A stretch of 61,966 nt of DNA from Bacteriovoracia bacterium (GTDB lineage: Bacteria; Bdellovibrionota; Bacteriovoracia; Bacteriovoracales; Bacteriovoracaceae), in contig JAUIBX010000003.1 of NCBI GenBank assembly GCA_030427595.1, positions 1-61,966 of the forward strand, read 5' to 3'. The position numbers were made by a program, and so were the translations under genes. Below the pieces are notes generated by a model that worked only from the letters and a program-made list of their open reading frames with translations, was not told where the DNA came from and searched no databases. Positions 8,368 through 16,769 of the stretch are shown here, piece after piece (the stretch's first letter is position 1; every line of letters starts with the position of its first letter).

Positions 8368-9494
8368 AAAAGAGCTGCCTCATCGTTGCAGGAGAAAAGT
8401 CTGGTGAAGAGCATGCGATGAGCTTTTTACCTGACCTCATTAAAACGTGTCCTGATGCCAAAATCTTTGGCGTTGGTGGTGATGAAATGAAGTCTCTTGG
8501 GGCTGAGCTTCTTTATCATCTTCAAGACTTTTCCTCATGGGGCTTCAGTGAAGTCTTTGCTAAAATTCCCTTCTATTTTCGTGCTCTTTCTCATCTCGAA
8601 AGGGAAGTAGAGAAGAGAAATTGCAAAGTGGCCATTGTTGTCGACTTTCAGGATTTCAACTTAAGGCTAACAAAGAAGCTTAGTAAAAAAGGTGTTAAAG
8701 TTCTTTACTATGTCGCGCCTCAGGCATGGGCATGGAAAGCGTGGAGAGCTAAGACCTTGAGTGAAACTGTTCATACCCTATTTACGATCCTTCCTTTTGA
8801 GAAGAATTGGTTTCTAGAAAGAGGAGTAAGACAGGTAAAGTCAGTTCCTCATCCCTTATGGTTTCATTACAAAGGTAAGTTAGAATGTCTAAAACTTGGA
8901 CTTGTGAGTAAATCTTATGAACGTATGGTCAAAATCCCTCAGATCCTATGTTTGCCAGGAAGTCGAAACTTTGAGGTAAAGAATTTGCTGCCTCTCTTTG
9001 TTCAGGTTAAGGAGAGCTTCCCTCATGCGCTACTTGGAATTGTCACATCACCTAATGTAAAAAGAGAGATCTATGAAACCTATGAAGGTGTCTTTGATTA
9101 TACTTGGAGTCACGATGAAATAGAGGAAGCCCTCTCGTGGGCCCATTTGGCCGTGGCCGCAAGTGGCACGGTTACCCTTACATGTGCGCTCTTTGAGGTG
9201 CCGACCGTTGTCTGTTATCAAACATCATTACTCAATGAATTTATTTACCATACGTTTATTGATTACGACGGGGCAATTTCCCTTGCCAATATTGTTCATG
9301 AGGAAATGGTTTTTCCTGAATTGGTTCAAGAATTTGCCACCCCCTATAATATTAATGAAGCCTTAAAAAGCTGGCTTGAAGACGAAGCTCATTATTGTGA
9401 AACTAAAGAGAAATTGGCCCATACCAAAGACCTTTTGACGGGTGAACTCAATAGTGTGGGTGAATATATGGCAGAAGTGCTTCAAAAAGGATAA
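8361..9494 (+). CDS. lpxB: LpxB, lipid A disaccharide synthase
   Basis: LpxB condenses UDP-2,3-diacyl-glucosamine with lipid X to form the lipid A disaccharide. The 377-residue GT-B protein opens with CLIVAGEKSGEEHA, has VVDFQDFN and the strongly conserved YYVAPQAWAWK stretch, a PGSR motif and ASGTVTLTCALFEVPTVVCY. These are hallmark LpxB segments. The start codon lies inside the end of the preceding oxidoreductase gene, indicating one transcript. The protein is about the usual family length and lpxK follows after nine bases. Confidence 0.94.
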   Translation: MLEKSCLIVAGEKSGEEHAMSFLPDLIKTCPDAKIFGVGGDEMKSLGAELLYHLQDFSSWGFSEVFAKIPFYFRALSHLEREVEKRNCKVAIVVDFQDFNLRLTKKLSKKGVKVLYYVAPQAWAWKAWRAKTLSETVHTLFTILPFEKNWFLERGVRQVKSVPHPLWFHYKGKLECLKLGLVSKSYERMVKIPQILCLPGSRNFEVKNLLPLFVQVKESFPHALLGIVTSPNVKREIYETYEGVFDYTWSHDEIEEALSWAHLAVAASGTVTLTCALFEVPTVVCYQTSLLNEFIYHTFIDYDGAISLANIVHEEMVFPELVQEFATPYNINEALKSWLEDEAHYCETKEKLAHTKDLLTGELNSVGEYMAEVLQKG

Positions 9495-9503
9495 AGTTCT
9501 AGG

Positions 9504-10571
9504 GTGACAGCAACAAATCCTATTTTTAAATTTCTTATAAAATTATTGTGGCCACTGGCTTGGCTTTGGGATGGAGTCTATCGTCTTAGGCGCTTCCTTT
9601 ATAATTATGATTTTATTGCATCAGAAAAGTTTCAAGTCCCGGTTATATCAGTGGGAAATCTTACTTTTGGAGGCACTGGAAAAACTCCTTTTACCATTTG
9701 GCTTAGTGAATACCTCAATCAGCAAGATAAGAAAGTCATGATTCTCACTAGGGGTTATAAAGGAAAATTGGAAAATAGTAGTGGCGTTTTACACTCGGGA
9801 AAACGCCTTGGATTCAATCCTTTTGAATATGGTGATGAAGCTCTTTTGTTAGTTCGCCGTCTGAAAAATGCTGTTGTTGTGGTTGGGAAGAAGCGTAAAC
9901 AAAATCTTGAGTTTTACTTTGATAAAGAGCTCCCCGATGTTGTTCTCCTTGATGATGGCCATCAACACCTCCAACTAAAGAGAAATCTCAACATCGTTCT
10001 CTTTGATGCCCTTATGTCCCCTGAGCGCTACCATGTGGCCCCTTTAGGATATATGCGCGAGGGCTTTTCCGCTTTAAAAGATGCCGACCTTATCGTGATA
10101 GGCCGAGCCTCTCAGGTAGAAAGAGAACGTCTTGATGATTTACAAAAACTCATCAGCAAGCATTGCAGACCAGATGTTCACTTTTCTCTGATGGACTATA
10201 AACCAACAGGTTTCTTTGATTCATCATATGAAAAAAGTTTATCTCCTGAAGATATTCAAGGGAAGAAAGTCATTTGTTTAGCTGGGATCGCTTCTCCCGA
10301 ATCTTTTTTCAATTTAGTCGAATCCATGGGGGCTGACGTAATAGAACGCCTGTCATTTCCAGATCATTACTTCTTCAATGTGGAAGAGGTTGAAGAAATT
10401 ATTGAACGTGCCCGCCAAGAGGGGGCATACGTTGTTACTACTGAGAAGGATATTGTTAAGATTAGGCGAATAACCGACAGCCCTAGTCTTCTTTACCTTG
10501 AGATCCAAGTAGACTTCCTGTCTGGCAAGAATGAAGCACTAGAAATTATTTCTCAAGCTATTGAAAATTAG
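9504..10571 (+). CDS. lpxK: LpxK, tetraacyldisaccharide 4'-kinase
   Basis: LpxK phosphorylates the 4' position of the lipid A precursor at the inner membrane. The 355-residue protein has an N-terminal hydrophobic stretch (about 8-23), P-loop GGTGKTPF at 56-63 preceded by the conserved VISVGNLTFG, and LTRGYKGK and LLDDGHQHLQL further on, all typical of LpxK. Its start is GTG 9504, nine bases after lpxB. Bdellovibrio lipid A has been reported to carry mannose in place of phosphates; if the host is a relative, an intact LpxK implies that phosphate is added at least as an intermediate. Confidence 0.93.
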   Translation: MTATNPIFKFLIKLLWPLAWLWDGVYRLRRFLYNYDFIASEKFQVPVISVGNLTFGGTGKTPFTIWLSEYLNQQDKKVMILTRGYKGKLENSSGVLHSGKRLGFNPFEYGDEALLLVRRLKNAVVVVGKKRKQNLEFYFDKELPDVVLLDDGHQHLQLKRNLNIVLFDALMSPERYHVAPLGYMREGFSALKDADLIVIGRASQVERERLDDLQKLISKHCRPDVHFSLMDYKPTGFFDSSYEKSLSPEDIQGKKVICLAGIASPESFFNLVESMGADVIERLSFPDHYFFNVEEVEEIIERARQEGAYVVTTEKDIVKIRRITDSPSLLYLEIQVDFLSGKNEALEIISQAIEN

Positions 10572-10593
10572 TCTATTTGATAAAATAGAGCCC

Positions 10594-11709
10594 GTGAAAC
10601 AATTCCTTATTCTTACCATTATAAGCTTGGTCGCCATTTCTTGTGCCACGAAGAAGGACCAAGAATTTCTAGAACTCAACGCTGAGGAGGCGGAGGCCAA
10701 CCTCAAAATTGATAAGAAGAAATTAAAGAACTTTGAAGTTAAGAAAGTCCTCACTCCAAAGAAGGTCACGCAAAAGAAGCCGCCAAAAAAATCCAAAGCA
10801 AAAAAGGTTGTCCCTAAGAAAAAGGTAAAACTTGTCACCAAAAAGAAAGACGAGGCATCTTCCCAAAAGAAGTCTTCAGAGACAAAGAATCAAAAAGTAA
10901 AAGAAACCCTGCGACCAGGTCATTCCTATCCAAAAGGTTATCCGGACAACTTTAAAAATTATGATAAGCTTGCCAAGAAAGCTTGGGAGCTTTTTGAACC
11001 TAAAGTTTATATGGGTGAGAAATTTACTTTTGAAGTCGCCTACCTGGGGATAACTGCGGGTTATATCCAAATGGAGACCATGCCGCTTGTTGAGATTGAT
11101 AGTAAAACGGCTTTTCACTTTAAAGCACGTATGAAGTCAGCACGTTACTATAGTGCCATTTATACACTGGATGATTCACTAGAAATCTACACTACCGTAG
11201 AGGACTTCATTCCTTTGAAGTACGTTCTTATGCAAAGGGAGAGTGCCCAAAAAGTTGATGACCTGCAACTTTTTGATCGTCAAAAGCTTAAGACCTATCA
11301 CTTTTACAAGAGGCTAAAGAGGGGAAAGAAAAAAGAGTTAGAGTTAGAAAAGCCTATCCCTTACTTCTTTCAAGACTCCTACAGTGCCCTTCACTTTGTC
11401 CGTGGTTTTCCCTTGGAAGAAGAAGATGAATATGAATTTCCCATTGTCACCCGTGGTAAGATTTGGATTTTAAAGATTAAAGTAGAGGGGCATGAGACCA
11501 TTGATGTCAATGGAAAGGATGTAAAAGCGATTCGCCTCAATGCTCAAACTCGTTTTCCTGGAGTCCTTGAGAAGAAGGGAGATATTATCTTTTGGTATTC
11601 AGCAGACCAGAAGAAACGTCTCCTGAAGTTTGAGGCCCAGGTTAAAATTGGTGCTGTCTCTGGTGAGCTTGTGGACTATAGACCTGGTACGCCATTGGAA
11701 GATCTCTAA
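10594..11709 (+). CDS. DUF3108-like lipoprotein with Lys-rich linker
   Basis: I place the start at GTG 10594 (371 residues) because it gives a clean lipoprotein signal, MKQFLILTIISLVAISC, with lipobox cysteine at 17; the longer frame from 10561 would overlap lpxK and add charged residues ahead of the signal. Residues about 45-105 are extremely lysine-rich and low in complexity. From about 130 on (GEKFTFEVAYLGITAGYIQME) it looks like the DUF3108 family of periplasmic beta-rich proteins often found near envelope genes. Function is unknown. The basic linker could contact lipopolysaccharide phosphates or peptidoglycan, which is speculation. Confidence 0.7.
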   Translation: MKQFLILTIISLVAISCATKKDQEFLELNAEEAEANLKIDKKKLKNFEVKKVLTPKKVTQKKPPKKSKAKKVVPKKKVKLVTKKKDEASSQKKSSETKNQKVKETLRPGHSYPKGYPDNFKNYDKLAKKAWELFEPKVYMGEKFTFEVAYLGITAGYIQMETMPLVEIDSKTAFHFKARMKSARYYSAIYTLDDSLEIYTTVEDFIPLKYVLMQRESAQKVDDLQLFDRQKLKTYHFYKRLKRGKKKELELEKPIPYFFQDSYSALHFVRGFPLEEEDEYEFPIVTRGKIWILKIKVEGHETIDVNGKDVKAIRLNAQTRFPGVLEKKGDIIFWYSADQKKRLLKFEAQVKIGAVSGELVDYRPGTPLEDL

Positions 11710-11711
11710 TA

Positions 11712-12911
11712 TTGAAAAACTTTTCTGGAGAAACATTCTTCTATATGGGCCTCAGTCATCGCTGGGGTACTGAAGAACGAACAATTCTAAAGGATTGCCT
11801 GATTGCGCAAAATGCAGGTGCTAAGGTCTATCTCTATACCTATAAGGATTCAGTTCTTGATGAAAGGGCAAAGACTCATCAAATTGATTGCCTCTATCAT
11901 CAAGGTAAATTCGTTACCAAAGTTTTTAAGTGGCATAAATTGAGAAAGCTGAGAAACCTTCTCACTGAGTTACAGGTTAATGTGGTTCATTGCTACGACA
12001 TAAAAATCTTATGGCCTCTCTGTCTCTATATGCGTGCTATGCCTCTTGTTCCTTTAGTCTTTACCTTGAGTAATGATTTAAAAATGTATTATCGCAATTT
12101 TTGGTATCGCCCATTAATTTCCCGTGTGGATCAGGTTCTCTTACCCATGTCAGAGATGGTAGAAAATGTTTGGGGCCATATGGGAATTCCTCCTCGGAAG
12201 ATCGACTTTATTGGATTGGGTCTAAAAAGTTTGAAGAGGGAAGCTGCTGCGGAAAGACCCCCTTTTCGCTTTACCAAGAAGCGTTGGTATATCGGCACCA
12301 ACCTCAATGGAATTGAAACCAATACACATTTTCTCGATACGGTCTTTCATTCTTTTAGGGTGATGATTGAGAAGGGCCTCGATGATAAGAATTACACTTT
12401 CGCTCTTTGTAATGAAAGGAATTGGTCAGAGTGTGTTCTAACAAATGAGCTGCGCCGTCAGGTCAAAGATTGGGGGCTAGAAGAACATGTGGCCTTTGTT
12501 GATCAAAGAGATGTTGCCCGTCACCAGCTAGATATTGACCTTTGGTTGGGTCTTACTCGAAGAGAGGAGCTTGAAGATTATGCGGTTCAGGCCTTGCTTG
12601 CAGGCAAGCCCATCTGTGTACCAAGAACCGCTTTCTCTATGGAAGTTTTTCGCAGCTTCGGGGTTATCGGTGAGACTTATATGTCTGGTGATTCAAGGGA
12701 AGTTAGGGAGAAATGTGAAACCATTCTAAGGAATTACGATACCTACGAAAAAAGCCTCCATAAGTCTTTCCAGGCGCTTAAGGAAACCTATGGTCATGAG
12801 GTTTATGAGGATTCTCTCTTAAAAATTTACGAAAAACTCCTTAACCGCCGCCGCCGTCTTTGGCGTGTACGCCAGAAACGCAAGATCGGTAGCTATAACC
12901 CTCTGAAATAA
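11712..12911 (+). CDS. Glycosyltransferase, GT-B fold (GT4-like)
   Basis: This 399-residue soluble protein has two Rossmann-like halves. The N-terminal half carries a glycine-poor GLSHRWGTEERTILKDC segment and VNVVHCYDIKILWPL. The C-terminal half carries the donor-site-like REELEDYAVQALLAGKPICVPRT, matching the E-x7-E region of GT4 glycosyltransferases. It ends in an Arg-rich tail (NRRRRLWRVRQKRK) that could bind the membrane. It begins at TTG 11712, two bases after the lipoprotein gene, and is the last gene of the lpx cluster, so lipid A or core decoration is a reasonable guess. Donor and acceptor are not predictable. Confidence 0.7.
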   Translation: MKNFSGETFFYMGLSHRWGTEERTILKDCLIAQNAGAKVYLYTYKDSVLDERAKTHQIDCLYHQGKFVTKVFKWHKLRKLRNLLTELQVNVVHCYDIKILWPLCLYMRAMPLVPLVFTLSNDLKMYYRNFWYRPLISRVDQVLLPMSEMVENVWGHMGIPPRKIDFIGLGLKSLKREAAAERPPFRFTKKRWYIGTNLNGIETNTHFLDTVFHSFRVMIEKGLDDKNYTFALCNERNWSECVLTNELRRQVKDWGLEEHVAFVDQRDVARHQLDIDLWLGLTRREELEDYAVQALLAGKPICVPRTAFSMEVFRSFGVIGETYMSGDSREVREKCETILRNYDTYEKSLHKSFQALKETYGHEVYEDSLLKIYEKLLNRRRRLWRVRQKRKIGSYNPLK

Positions 12912-12970
12912 CTATGATTCTTCAGGTGTTAAAACACTGATCACCCTATGAAGAAAAGCCCCGAAGGCCC

Positions 12971-12999
12971 TTGTTAAGTACTTATTTCTACGTTATTCT
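12971..12999 (+). promoter_or_regulatory. Candidate sigma-70 promoter of rpsA
   Basis: TTGTTA (12971-12976) and TATTCT (12994-12999) are spaced by 17 bases. Transcription from about 13006 would give a leader of roughly 118 bases before the rpsA start, long enough for the S1 autoregulation known in other bacteria. Confidence 0.5.
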
Positions 13000-13123
13000 G
13001 CGCCCCACAAAAAATAAGAAATTCTAATGCTTACAGTAGTAAGGTTGGAAACATCGGGCCTTGCCTGGTGCTAATGAAACCGATCTTGAGGTGAAAAGCC
13101 TGAAGGTCAAAAAGAGGTGTTTT

Positions 13124-14854
13124 ATGTCAACACAAGACATCAAACAAAAATGGATGGAAGATTTCGAAGTTGTTTTCGGTGAAGAAACTGAAACCAAAGA
13201 AACGACGGAATTTTCAAAGCTTCTCGAGTCAGAGGAGACAAAAGATTTCACAGAAGGTGAAGTTTACAACGGTAAGGTCGTGAACATTGGTCCCGACTAC
13301 ACCATGGTAGACATTGGCTACAAGCAAGAAGGCCTTGTTTCTACTAGAGAGTTCTTAAACTACGACGGAACTCTAAAGATTGAAGAAGGACAAACTATCG
13401 AAGTTTATCTCGACAAGCTCGAGTCTGCGATGGGGAACCTTGTTCTTTCTAAGGATAAAGCTGAGATTCTTAAAGCTTGGGATAAAATTTCTGAAGCTTG
13501 TGAGTCTGGTACTCCACTTGAAGGTACAGTTGTTGCTAAGGTTAAAGGTGGTCTTTCAGTCGATATCGGCGTTAAGGCATTCCTTCCTGGTTCACAAATT
13601 GATCTTCGTCCTACTCGTTACCTTGATAAGTACATTGGTAAGAGAATGGAATTCAAAGTTATCAAGTTTAACAAGAAACGCGGTAACATCGTTCTTTCTC
13701 GTCGTGCAATTCTCCAAGAAGAGCGCAATAAGATGAGAGGAGAAATCCTTGAGCAAATGCAAGAGGGTATGATCGTTAAAGGTGTTGTGAAAAACATCAC
13801 TGATTACGGTGCGTTTATTGATCTTGGTGGTATTGACGGTCTTCTTCACATTACAGATATGTCATGGGGACGTGTTAAGCACCCAAGTAACCTTCTTAAC
13901 ATCGGTGATGAAATCGAAGTTAAGATTCTTAAGTTCGACAAAGACAAAGAGCGTGTTTCTCTTGGTCTTAAGCAAGTACAACCTAACCCTTGGGAAGAAG
14001 CTCATACTAAGTACGTTGCTGGTAAGAAAGTTTCTGGTGAAATCGTATCTGTTAAAGATTACGGTATCTTCATCGAACTTGACGACGGTATCGAAGGGCT
14101 TATTCACGTTTCTGAAATGTCTTGGACAAACTCTATCAAAAATCCTGCTAAGCACTTCACTGTTGGTGAAACTGTTGAGGCTCAGGTTCTTGATGTTGAC
14201 GTTGAGAATAAGAGAATCTCTCTTGGTCTTAAGCAACTTCAACCTAACCCTTGGGATGATCTAGAGGCCAAGTACCCTGTAGGGAAGAAAGTAACTGGTA
14301 AAGTTAAGTCTATCGTAGATTTTGGTGTTTTCGTTGACCTTGGTGAAAACGTAGATGCTCTTATCCACGTATCTGACCTTTCTTGGACTAAGAAGAATAT
14401 CAACGTAGCTGAAACCTTTAAAGAAGGTGACGAAGTTGAAGCTGCCGTTGTTTCTCTAGACAAAGAAAACCAAAAATTCTGCCTTGGTATCAAGCAACTT
14501 GAAGAAGATCCTTGGAAGAAGATTGAAGAAAGACTTCCTGTTGGTACAGTCATCGAAGCTGAAGTGGTTCGTGTAACTGACTTTGGTGCTTTCGTTGAAC
14601 TAGAAACAGGTATTGAAGGTCTTGTTCACATTTCTGAGCTATCTGAAGAGCGTGTTGAGAAGCCTGAAGAGGTTGTTCAAAAAGGACAAGCTGTTAAGAC
14701 AATGGTGATCTCAATTGACAAAGATGCTAAGAAAATTGCTCTATCTATGAAGTCTGCTGCTAATGCAGAAGCTAATGGATACAACAAAGCTGAAACTGTT
14801 AAGTCTGCCACTCTTGCTGACAAACTTGCTGGTTTCAAGGTAGACGGCGAGTAG
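13124..14854 (+). CDS. rpsA: 30S ribosomal protein S1
   Basis: S1 binds mRNA on the small subunit and melts structure for initiation. The 576-residue protein holds six S1 OB-fold repeats; the last four repeat the motif 'G.V..I.DFG.F.....G..GL.H.S..SW' with very regular spacing. Codon use is visibly more biased than in neighbours (CTT, GGT, AAG), as expected for a highly expressed gene. I start at ATG 13124, with AAGAGGTG just upstream; an earlier in-frame codon at 13061 has no good site. It has its own promoter and a strong terminator. Length is slightly above the 557 residues of E. coli S1. Confidence 0.96.
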   Translation: MSTQDIKQKWMEDFEVVFGEETETKETTEFSKLLESEETKDFTEGEVYNGKVVNIGPDYTMVDIGYKQEGLVSTREFLNYDGTLKIEEGQTIEVYLDKLESAMGNLVLSKDKAEILKAWDKISEACESGTPLEGTVVAKVKGGLSVDIGVKAFLPGSQIDLRPTRYLDKYIGKRMEFKVIKFNKKRGNIVLSRRAILQEERNKMRGEILEQMQEGMIVKGVVKNITDYGAFIDLGGIDGLLHITDMSWGRVKHPSNLLNIGDEIEVKILKFDKDKERVSLGLKQVQPNPWEEAHTKYVAGKKVSGEIVSVKDYGIFIELDDGIEGLIHVSEMSWTNSIKNPAKHFTVGETVEAQVLDVDVENKRISLGLKQLQPNPWDDLEAKYPVGKKVTGKVKSIVDFGVFVDLGENVDALIHVSDLSWTKKNINVAETFKEGDEVEAAVVSLDKENQKFCLGIKQLEEDPWKKIEERLPVGTVIEAEVVRVTDFGAFVELETGIEGLVHISELSEERVEKPEEVVQKGQAVKTMVISIDKDAKKIALSMKSAANAEANGYNKAETVKSATLADKLAGFKVDGE

Positions 14855-14866
14855 CCGCGATATGGG

Positions 14867-14991
14867 CAGCCAGTGGCTGTCCAAATAGCGCGTGCGACGG
14901 AGAGCCCCCAAGGGCAAAACACAGGAGGCAAAGCCTCCGCTCTGTTTTGCCCTGTTTAGGAATCCATACTCAAGCGATGTCCCAAAGGGAC
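14867..14991 (+). repeat. Cluster of three hairpins downstream of rpsA
   Basis: Between the S1 stop and its terminator lie CAGCC-AGT-GGCTG (14867-14879), a large two-step hairpin (14911-14953: AGGGCAAAACA pairs with TGTTTTGCCCT, then GGAGGC-AAA-GCCTCC) and GTCCC-AAA-GGGAC (14979-14991). The stretch is richer in G+C than its surroundings and has no gene. It could protect the rpsA 3' end, be a dispersed palindromic repeat, or be a small RNA. Confidence 0.6.
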
Positions 14992-15015
14992 GAGCAAAAA
15001 ACAAAGCACAAAAGG

Positions 15016-15041
15016 AACCCTCTCTTCGGAGAGGGTTTTTT
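15016..15041 (+). terminator. Rho-independent terminator of rpsA
   Basis: A 9-bp perfect stem AACCCTCTC / GAGAGGGTT closed by a TTCG tetraloop, then a run of T to 15041. The convergent gene ends at 15063. Confidence 0.9.
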
Positions 15042-15062
15042 ATATAAAAAGAACCAAAGGCC

Positions 15063-15707
15063 CTAACCTCTCTTCCGATGTTTAGCCTTTAGCATATCAA
15101 GTCTTCTATGATGCTTTCGCTCCTCTTTCTGGGCCCTCTTAATTTCTTCAACCTCTTCCTTTGAGAGTTCCACATCATAGTCTTCAATAAGTTTCATCAA
15201 GCGATGAATATTTATACCTGTATCTTGTAGAGTAATGATCCCTGGAGTTTGATTGATAATGATTCTGCCATAACGACTCATAAAAGGTCTTAGTGAGCGA
15301 GTGATATCTTTTCCAAGAAATTTATTTTTAAGCTTATGCTTAACCATAAAATAATCATAATTCATCGGAATGGAATCTAAGTTGGAACTATCCACCAGAG
15401 GGGTGGGGGTGTAACGAATGTTTCTTGTGGGGATGATAACATTCGTTCCACTTTTGGGTTGGGCAATTCTCGTATAGCCATGTTGATTGAGAAGAAAGCT
15501 CAAAGAGTGATCAATCTTTTCAATTGGACCCTCGACTTTAAAATCAAAGTTATCACCTTTTAACTTCTTCGCCACGACATACTCTTTTTTCGAAATATCG
15601 GAATAGCCTTTGAGGCAATCGTTTAGGTTCTTACATTCAAGAGACGCCGAAAAAACAGGGGTTGATAATGTGGCAAAGGCAGTTGTGACAAGCAATACTT
15701 TCTTCAA
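15063..15707 (-). CDS. Exported protein with orphan secretin-type N domains
   Basis: The 214-residue product has a signal peptide (MKKVLLVTTAFATLSTPVFSA) and two small alpha/beta modules. The second (about 125-175: DITRSLRPFMSRYGRIIINQ...GIITLQDTGINIHRLMKLIEDYDVEL) follows the N1/NolW pattern of secretins and pilotin-type partners, 'l...l......i..d.....l.v.D...ni.ri..ll..lD'. There is no C-terminal secretin barrel; the protein ends in a highly charged Lys/Arg/Glu helix. It could be a periplasmic partner of a type II, type IV pilus or secretion machine. The family call is tentative and no neighbour supports it. Confidence 0.55.
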   Translation of the reverse strand: MKKVLLVTTAFATLSTPVFSASLECKNLNDCLKGYSDISKKEYVVAKKLKGDNFDFKVEGPIEKIDHSLSFLLNQHGYTRIAQPKSGTNVIIPTRNIRYTPTPLVDSSNLDSIPMNYDYFMVKHKLKNKFLGKDITRSLRPFMSRYGRIIINQTPGIITLQDTGINIHRLMKLIEDYDVELSKEEVEEIKRAQKEERKHHRRLDMLKAKHRKRG

Positions 15708-15895
15708 GACTTATCTCCTAGATAAGAGGTTATGGGAGATGAGTTTAACAGTAGGTAAAATAGCAAACAATTGGGTAAGGTGAGGATTGACGAAAAACTG
15801 ACAAGAAATGTTTGAATAATTCACTCAACTGAAGTCATAAGCTGTGACTAGCCTAAAAAGACAACTCAAAGGATAATGGGGAAGGAGGAAGTTCA

Positions 15896-16510
15896 TTGGA
15901 TCAAGATAAACTTAAAGAAGTTGAAGCACAGACTCAGGAGGTCTATGAGAAGACCTCTCTCGAGTATGATAAGGAAAGAGGGCGAAGTCTTTTTGAAAAG
16001 AAATACCTCGATCAATTTATTAAAGAACTGCCTACTGGCAAGGTTCTTGATCTTGGTTGTGGCTCTGGTGAACCCATTGCCAAGTATCTTATAGAGCAAG
16101 GCCTTGAGATTGAAGGAGCGGATTACTCTAAGTCCATGCTATCCCTATGCCAAAGACGTTTCCCTGATCATAGGTGGTTTTACTGTGATATGAGGGACTT
16201 AAATATAAAAGGTGAGTATGCGGGAATTTTATCTTGGGGTGCTTTATTTCATTTAAATCAAGAAGAGCAAAGACAGTCCTTACCAAAAATTTGTGAAAGA
16301 CTCCTGTCAAAAGGGGTTCTTCTTATTACTGTCGGCCATGAGGAGGGAGAGGTTCTTGGACAGGTCGCAGGAAGAGAGGTTTATCATTCAAGCCTTTCTC
16401 CTGAAGAGTACAGGTGGATCTTAAAAGAGAATCATGTCGACATTATTGAATTTAATCTTCAAGACCCCCAATGTCAGGGGTTCAGTGTTCTATTGGGGAG
16501 AAAAAGATGA
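15896..16510 (+). CDS. Class I SAM-dependent methyltransferase
   Basis: The 204-residue protein has the SAM-binding motif VLDLGCGSGEP at about 50-60, the acidic end of strand 2 (GLEIEGADYSKSML), CDMRDL and an LSWGALFHL motif IV-like stretch. This is a small Ubi/methyltransf_11-type enzyme with unknown substrate. The TTG start at 15896 is backed by AGGAGG at 15883-15888. It overlaps the next small lipoprotein gene by four bases (ATGA). Confidence 0.8.
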   Translation: MDQDKLKEVEAQTQEVYEKTSLEYDKERGRSLFEKKYLDQFIKELPTGKVLDLGCGSGEPIAKYLIEQGLEIEGADYSKSMLSLCQRRFPDHRWFYCDMRDLNIKGEYAGILSWGALFHLNQEEQRQSLPKICERLLSKGVLLITVGHEEGEVLGQVAGREVYHSSLSPEEYRWILKENHVDIIEFNLQDPQCQGFSVLLGRKR

Positions 16511-16764
16511 AGTTGTTAACGGTATTAATCGCCCTCTCTCTAGTGAGCTGTGCTCATCGCAAAACTGTAAAATTACCCAAGAGGGAATATATGAAAGATA
16601 AGGTGTCTGTGAAGACCGTTTTTATGCAGGCCCATGCCGCCTATATTAGGGGATGTCTCGAGGCCCATAAGTCTCACGATAAAAAGACCAAGTGGTTTGA
16701 GGACTGTAAAGAGAAGGCCGACCGCTATCTAGAGACAGATATTATGGCCGTTATGGATCAATAG
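16507..16764 (+). CDS. Small lipoprotein, function unknown
   Basis: This 85-residue protein begins MKLLTVLIALSLVSC, a lipoprotein signal with the modified cysteine at 15, followed by a short basic helix-rich region with three further cysteines/charged clusters (GCLEAHKSHDKKTKWFEDCKEKADRYL). Its ATG overlaps the methyltransferase stop (ATGA at 16507-16510), so the pair is co-translated. No family recognised. Confidence 0.65.
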   Translation: MKLLTVLIALSLVSCAHRKTVKLPKREYMKDKVSVKTVFMQAHAAYIRGCLEAHKSHDKKTKWFEDCKEKADRYLETDIMAVMDQ

Positions 16765-16769
16765 AGACC

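Noticed and set aside
13061-13123. Earlier start for ribosomal protein S1
   Set aside because: No ribosome site precedes it, whereas ATG 13124 follows AAGAGGTG.
13592-14553. Open frames on the opposite strand of rpsA
   Set aside because: They arise from the strong codon bias of S1, encode low-complexity hydrophobic or Ser-rich peptides, and have no ribosome sites.
14677-15004. Minus-strand frames in the rpsA 3' region
   Set aside because: They span hairpins and part of S1, lack a ribosome site and show no family pattern; the region is better read as structured non-coding DNA.
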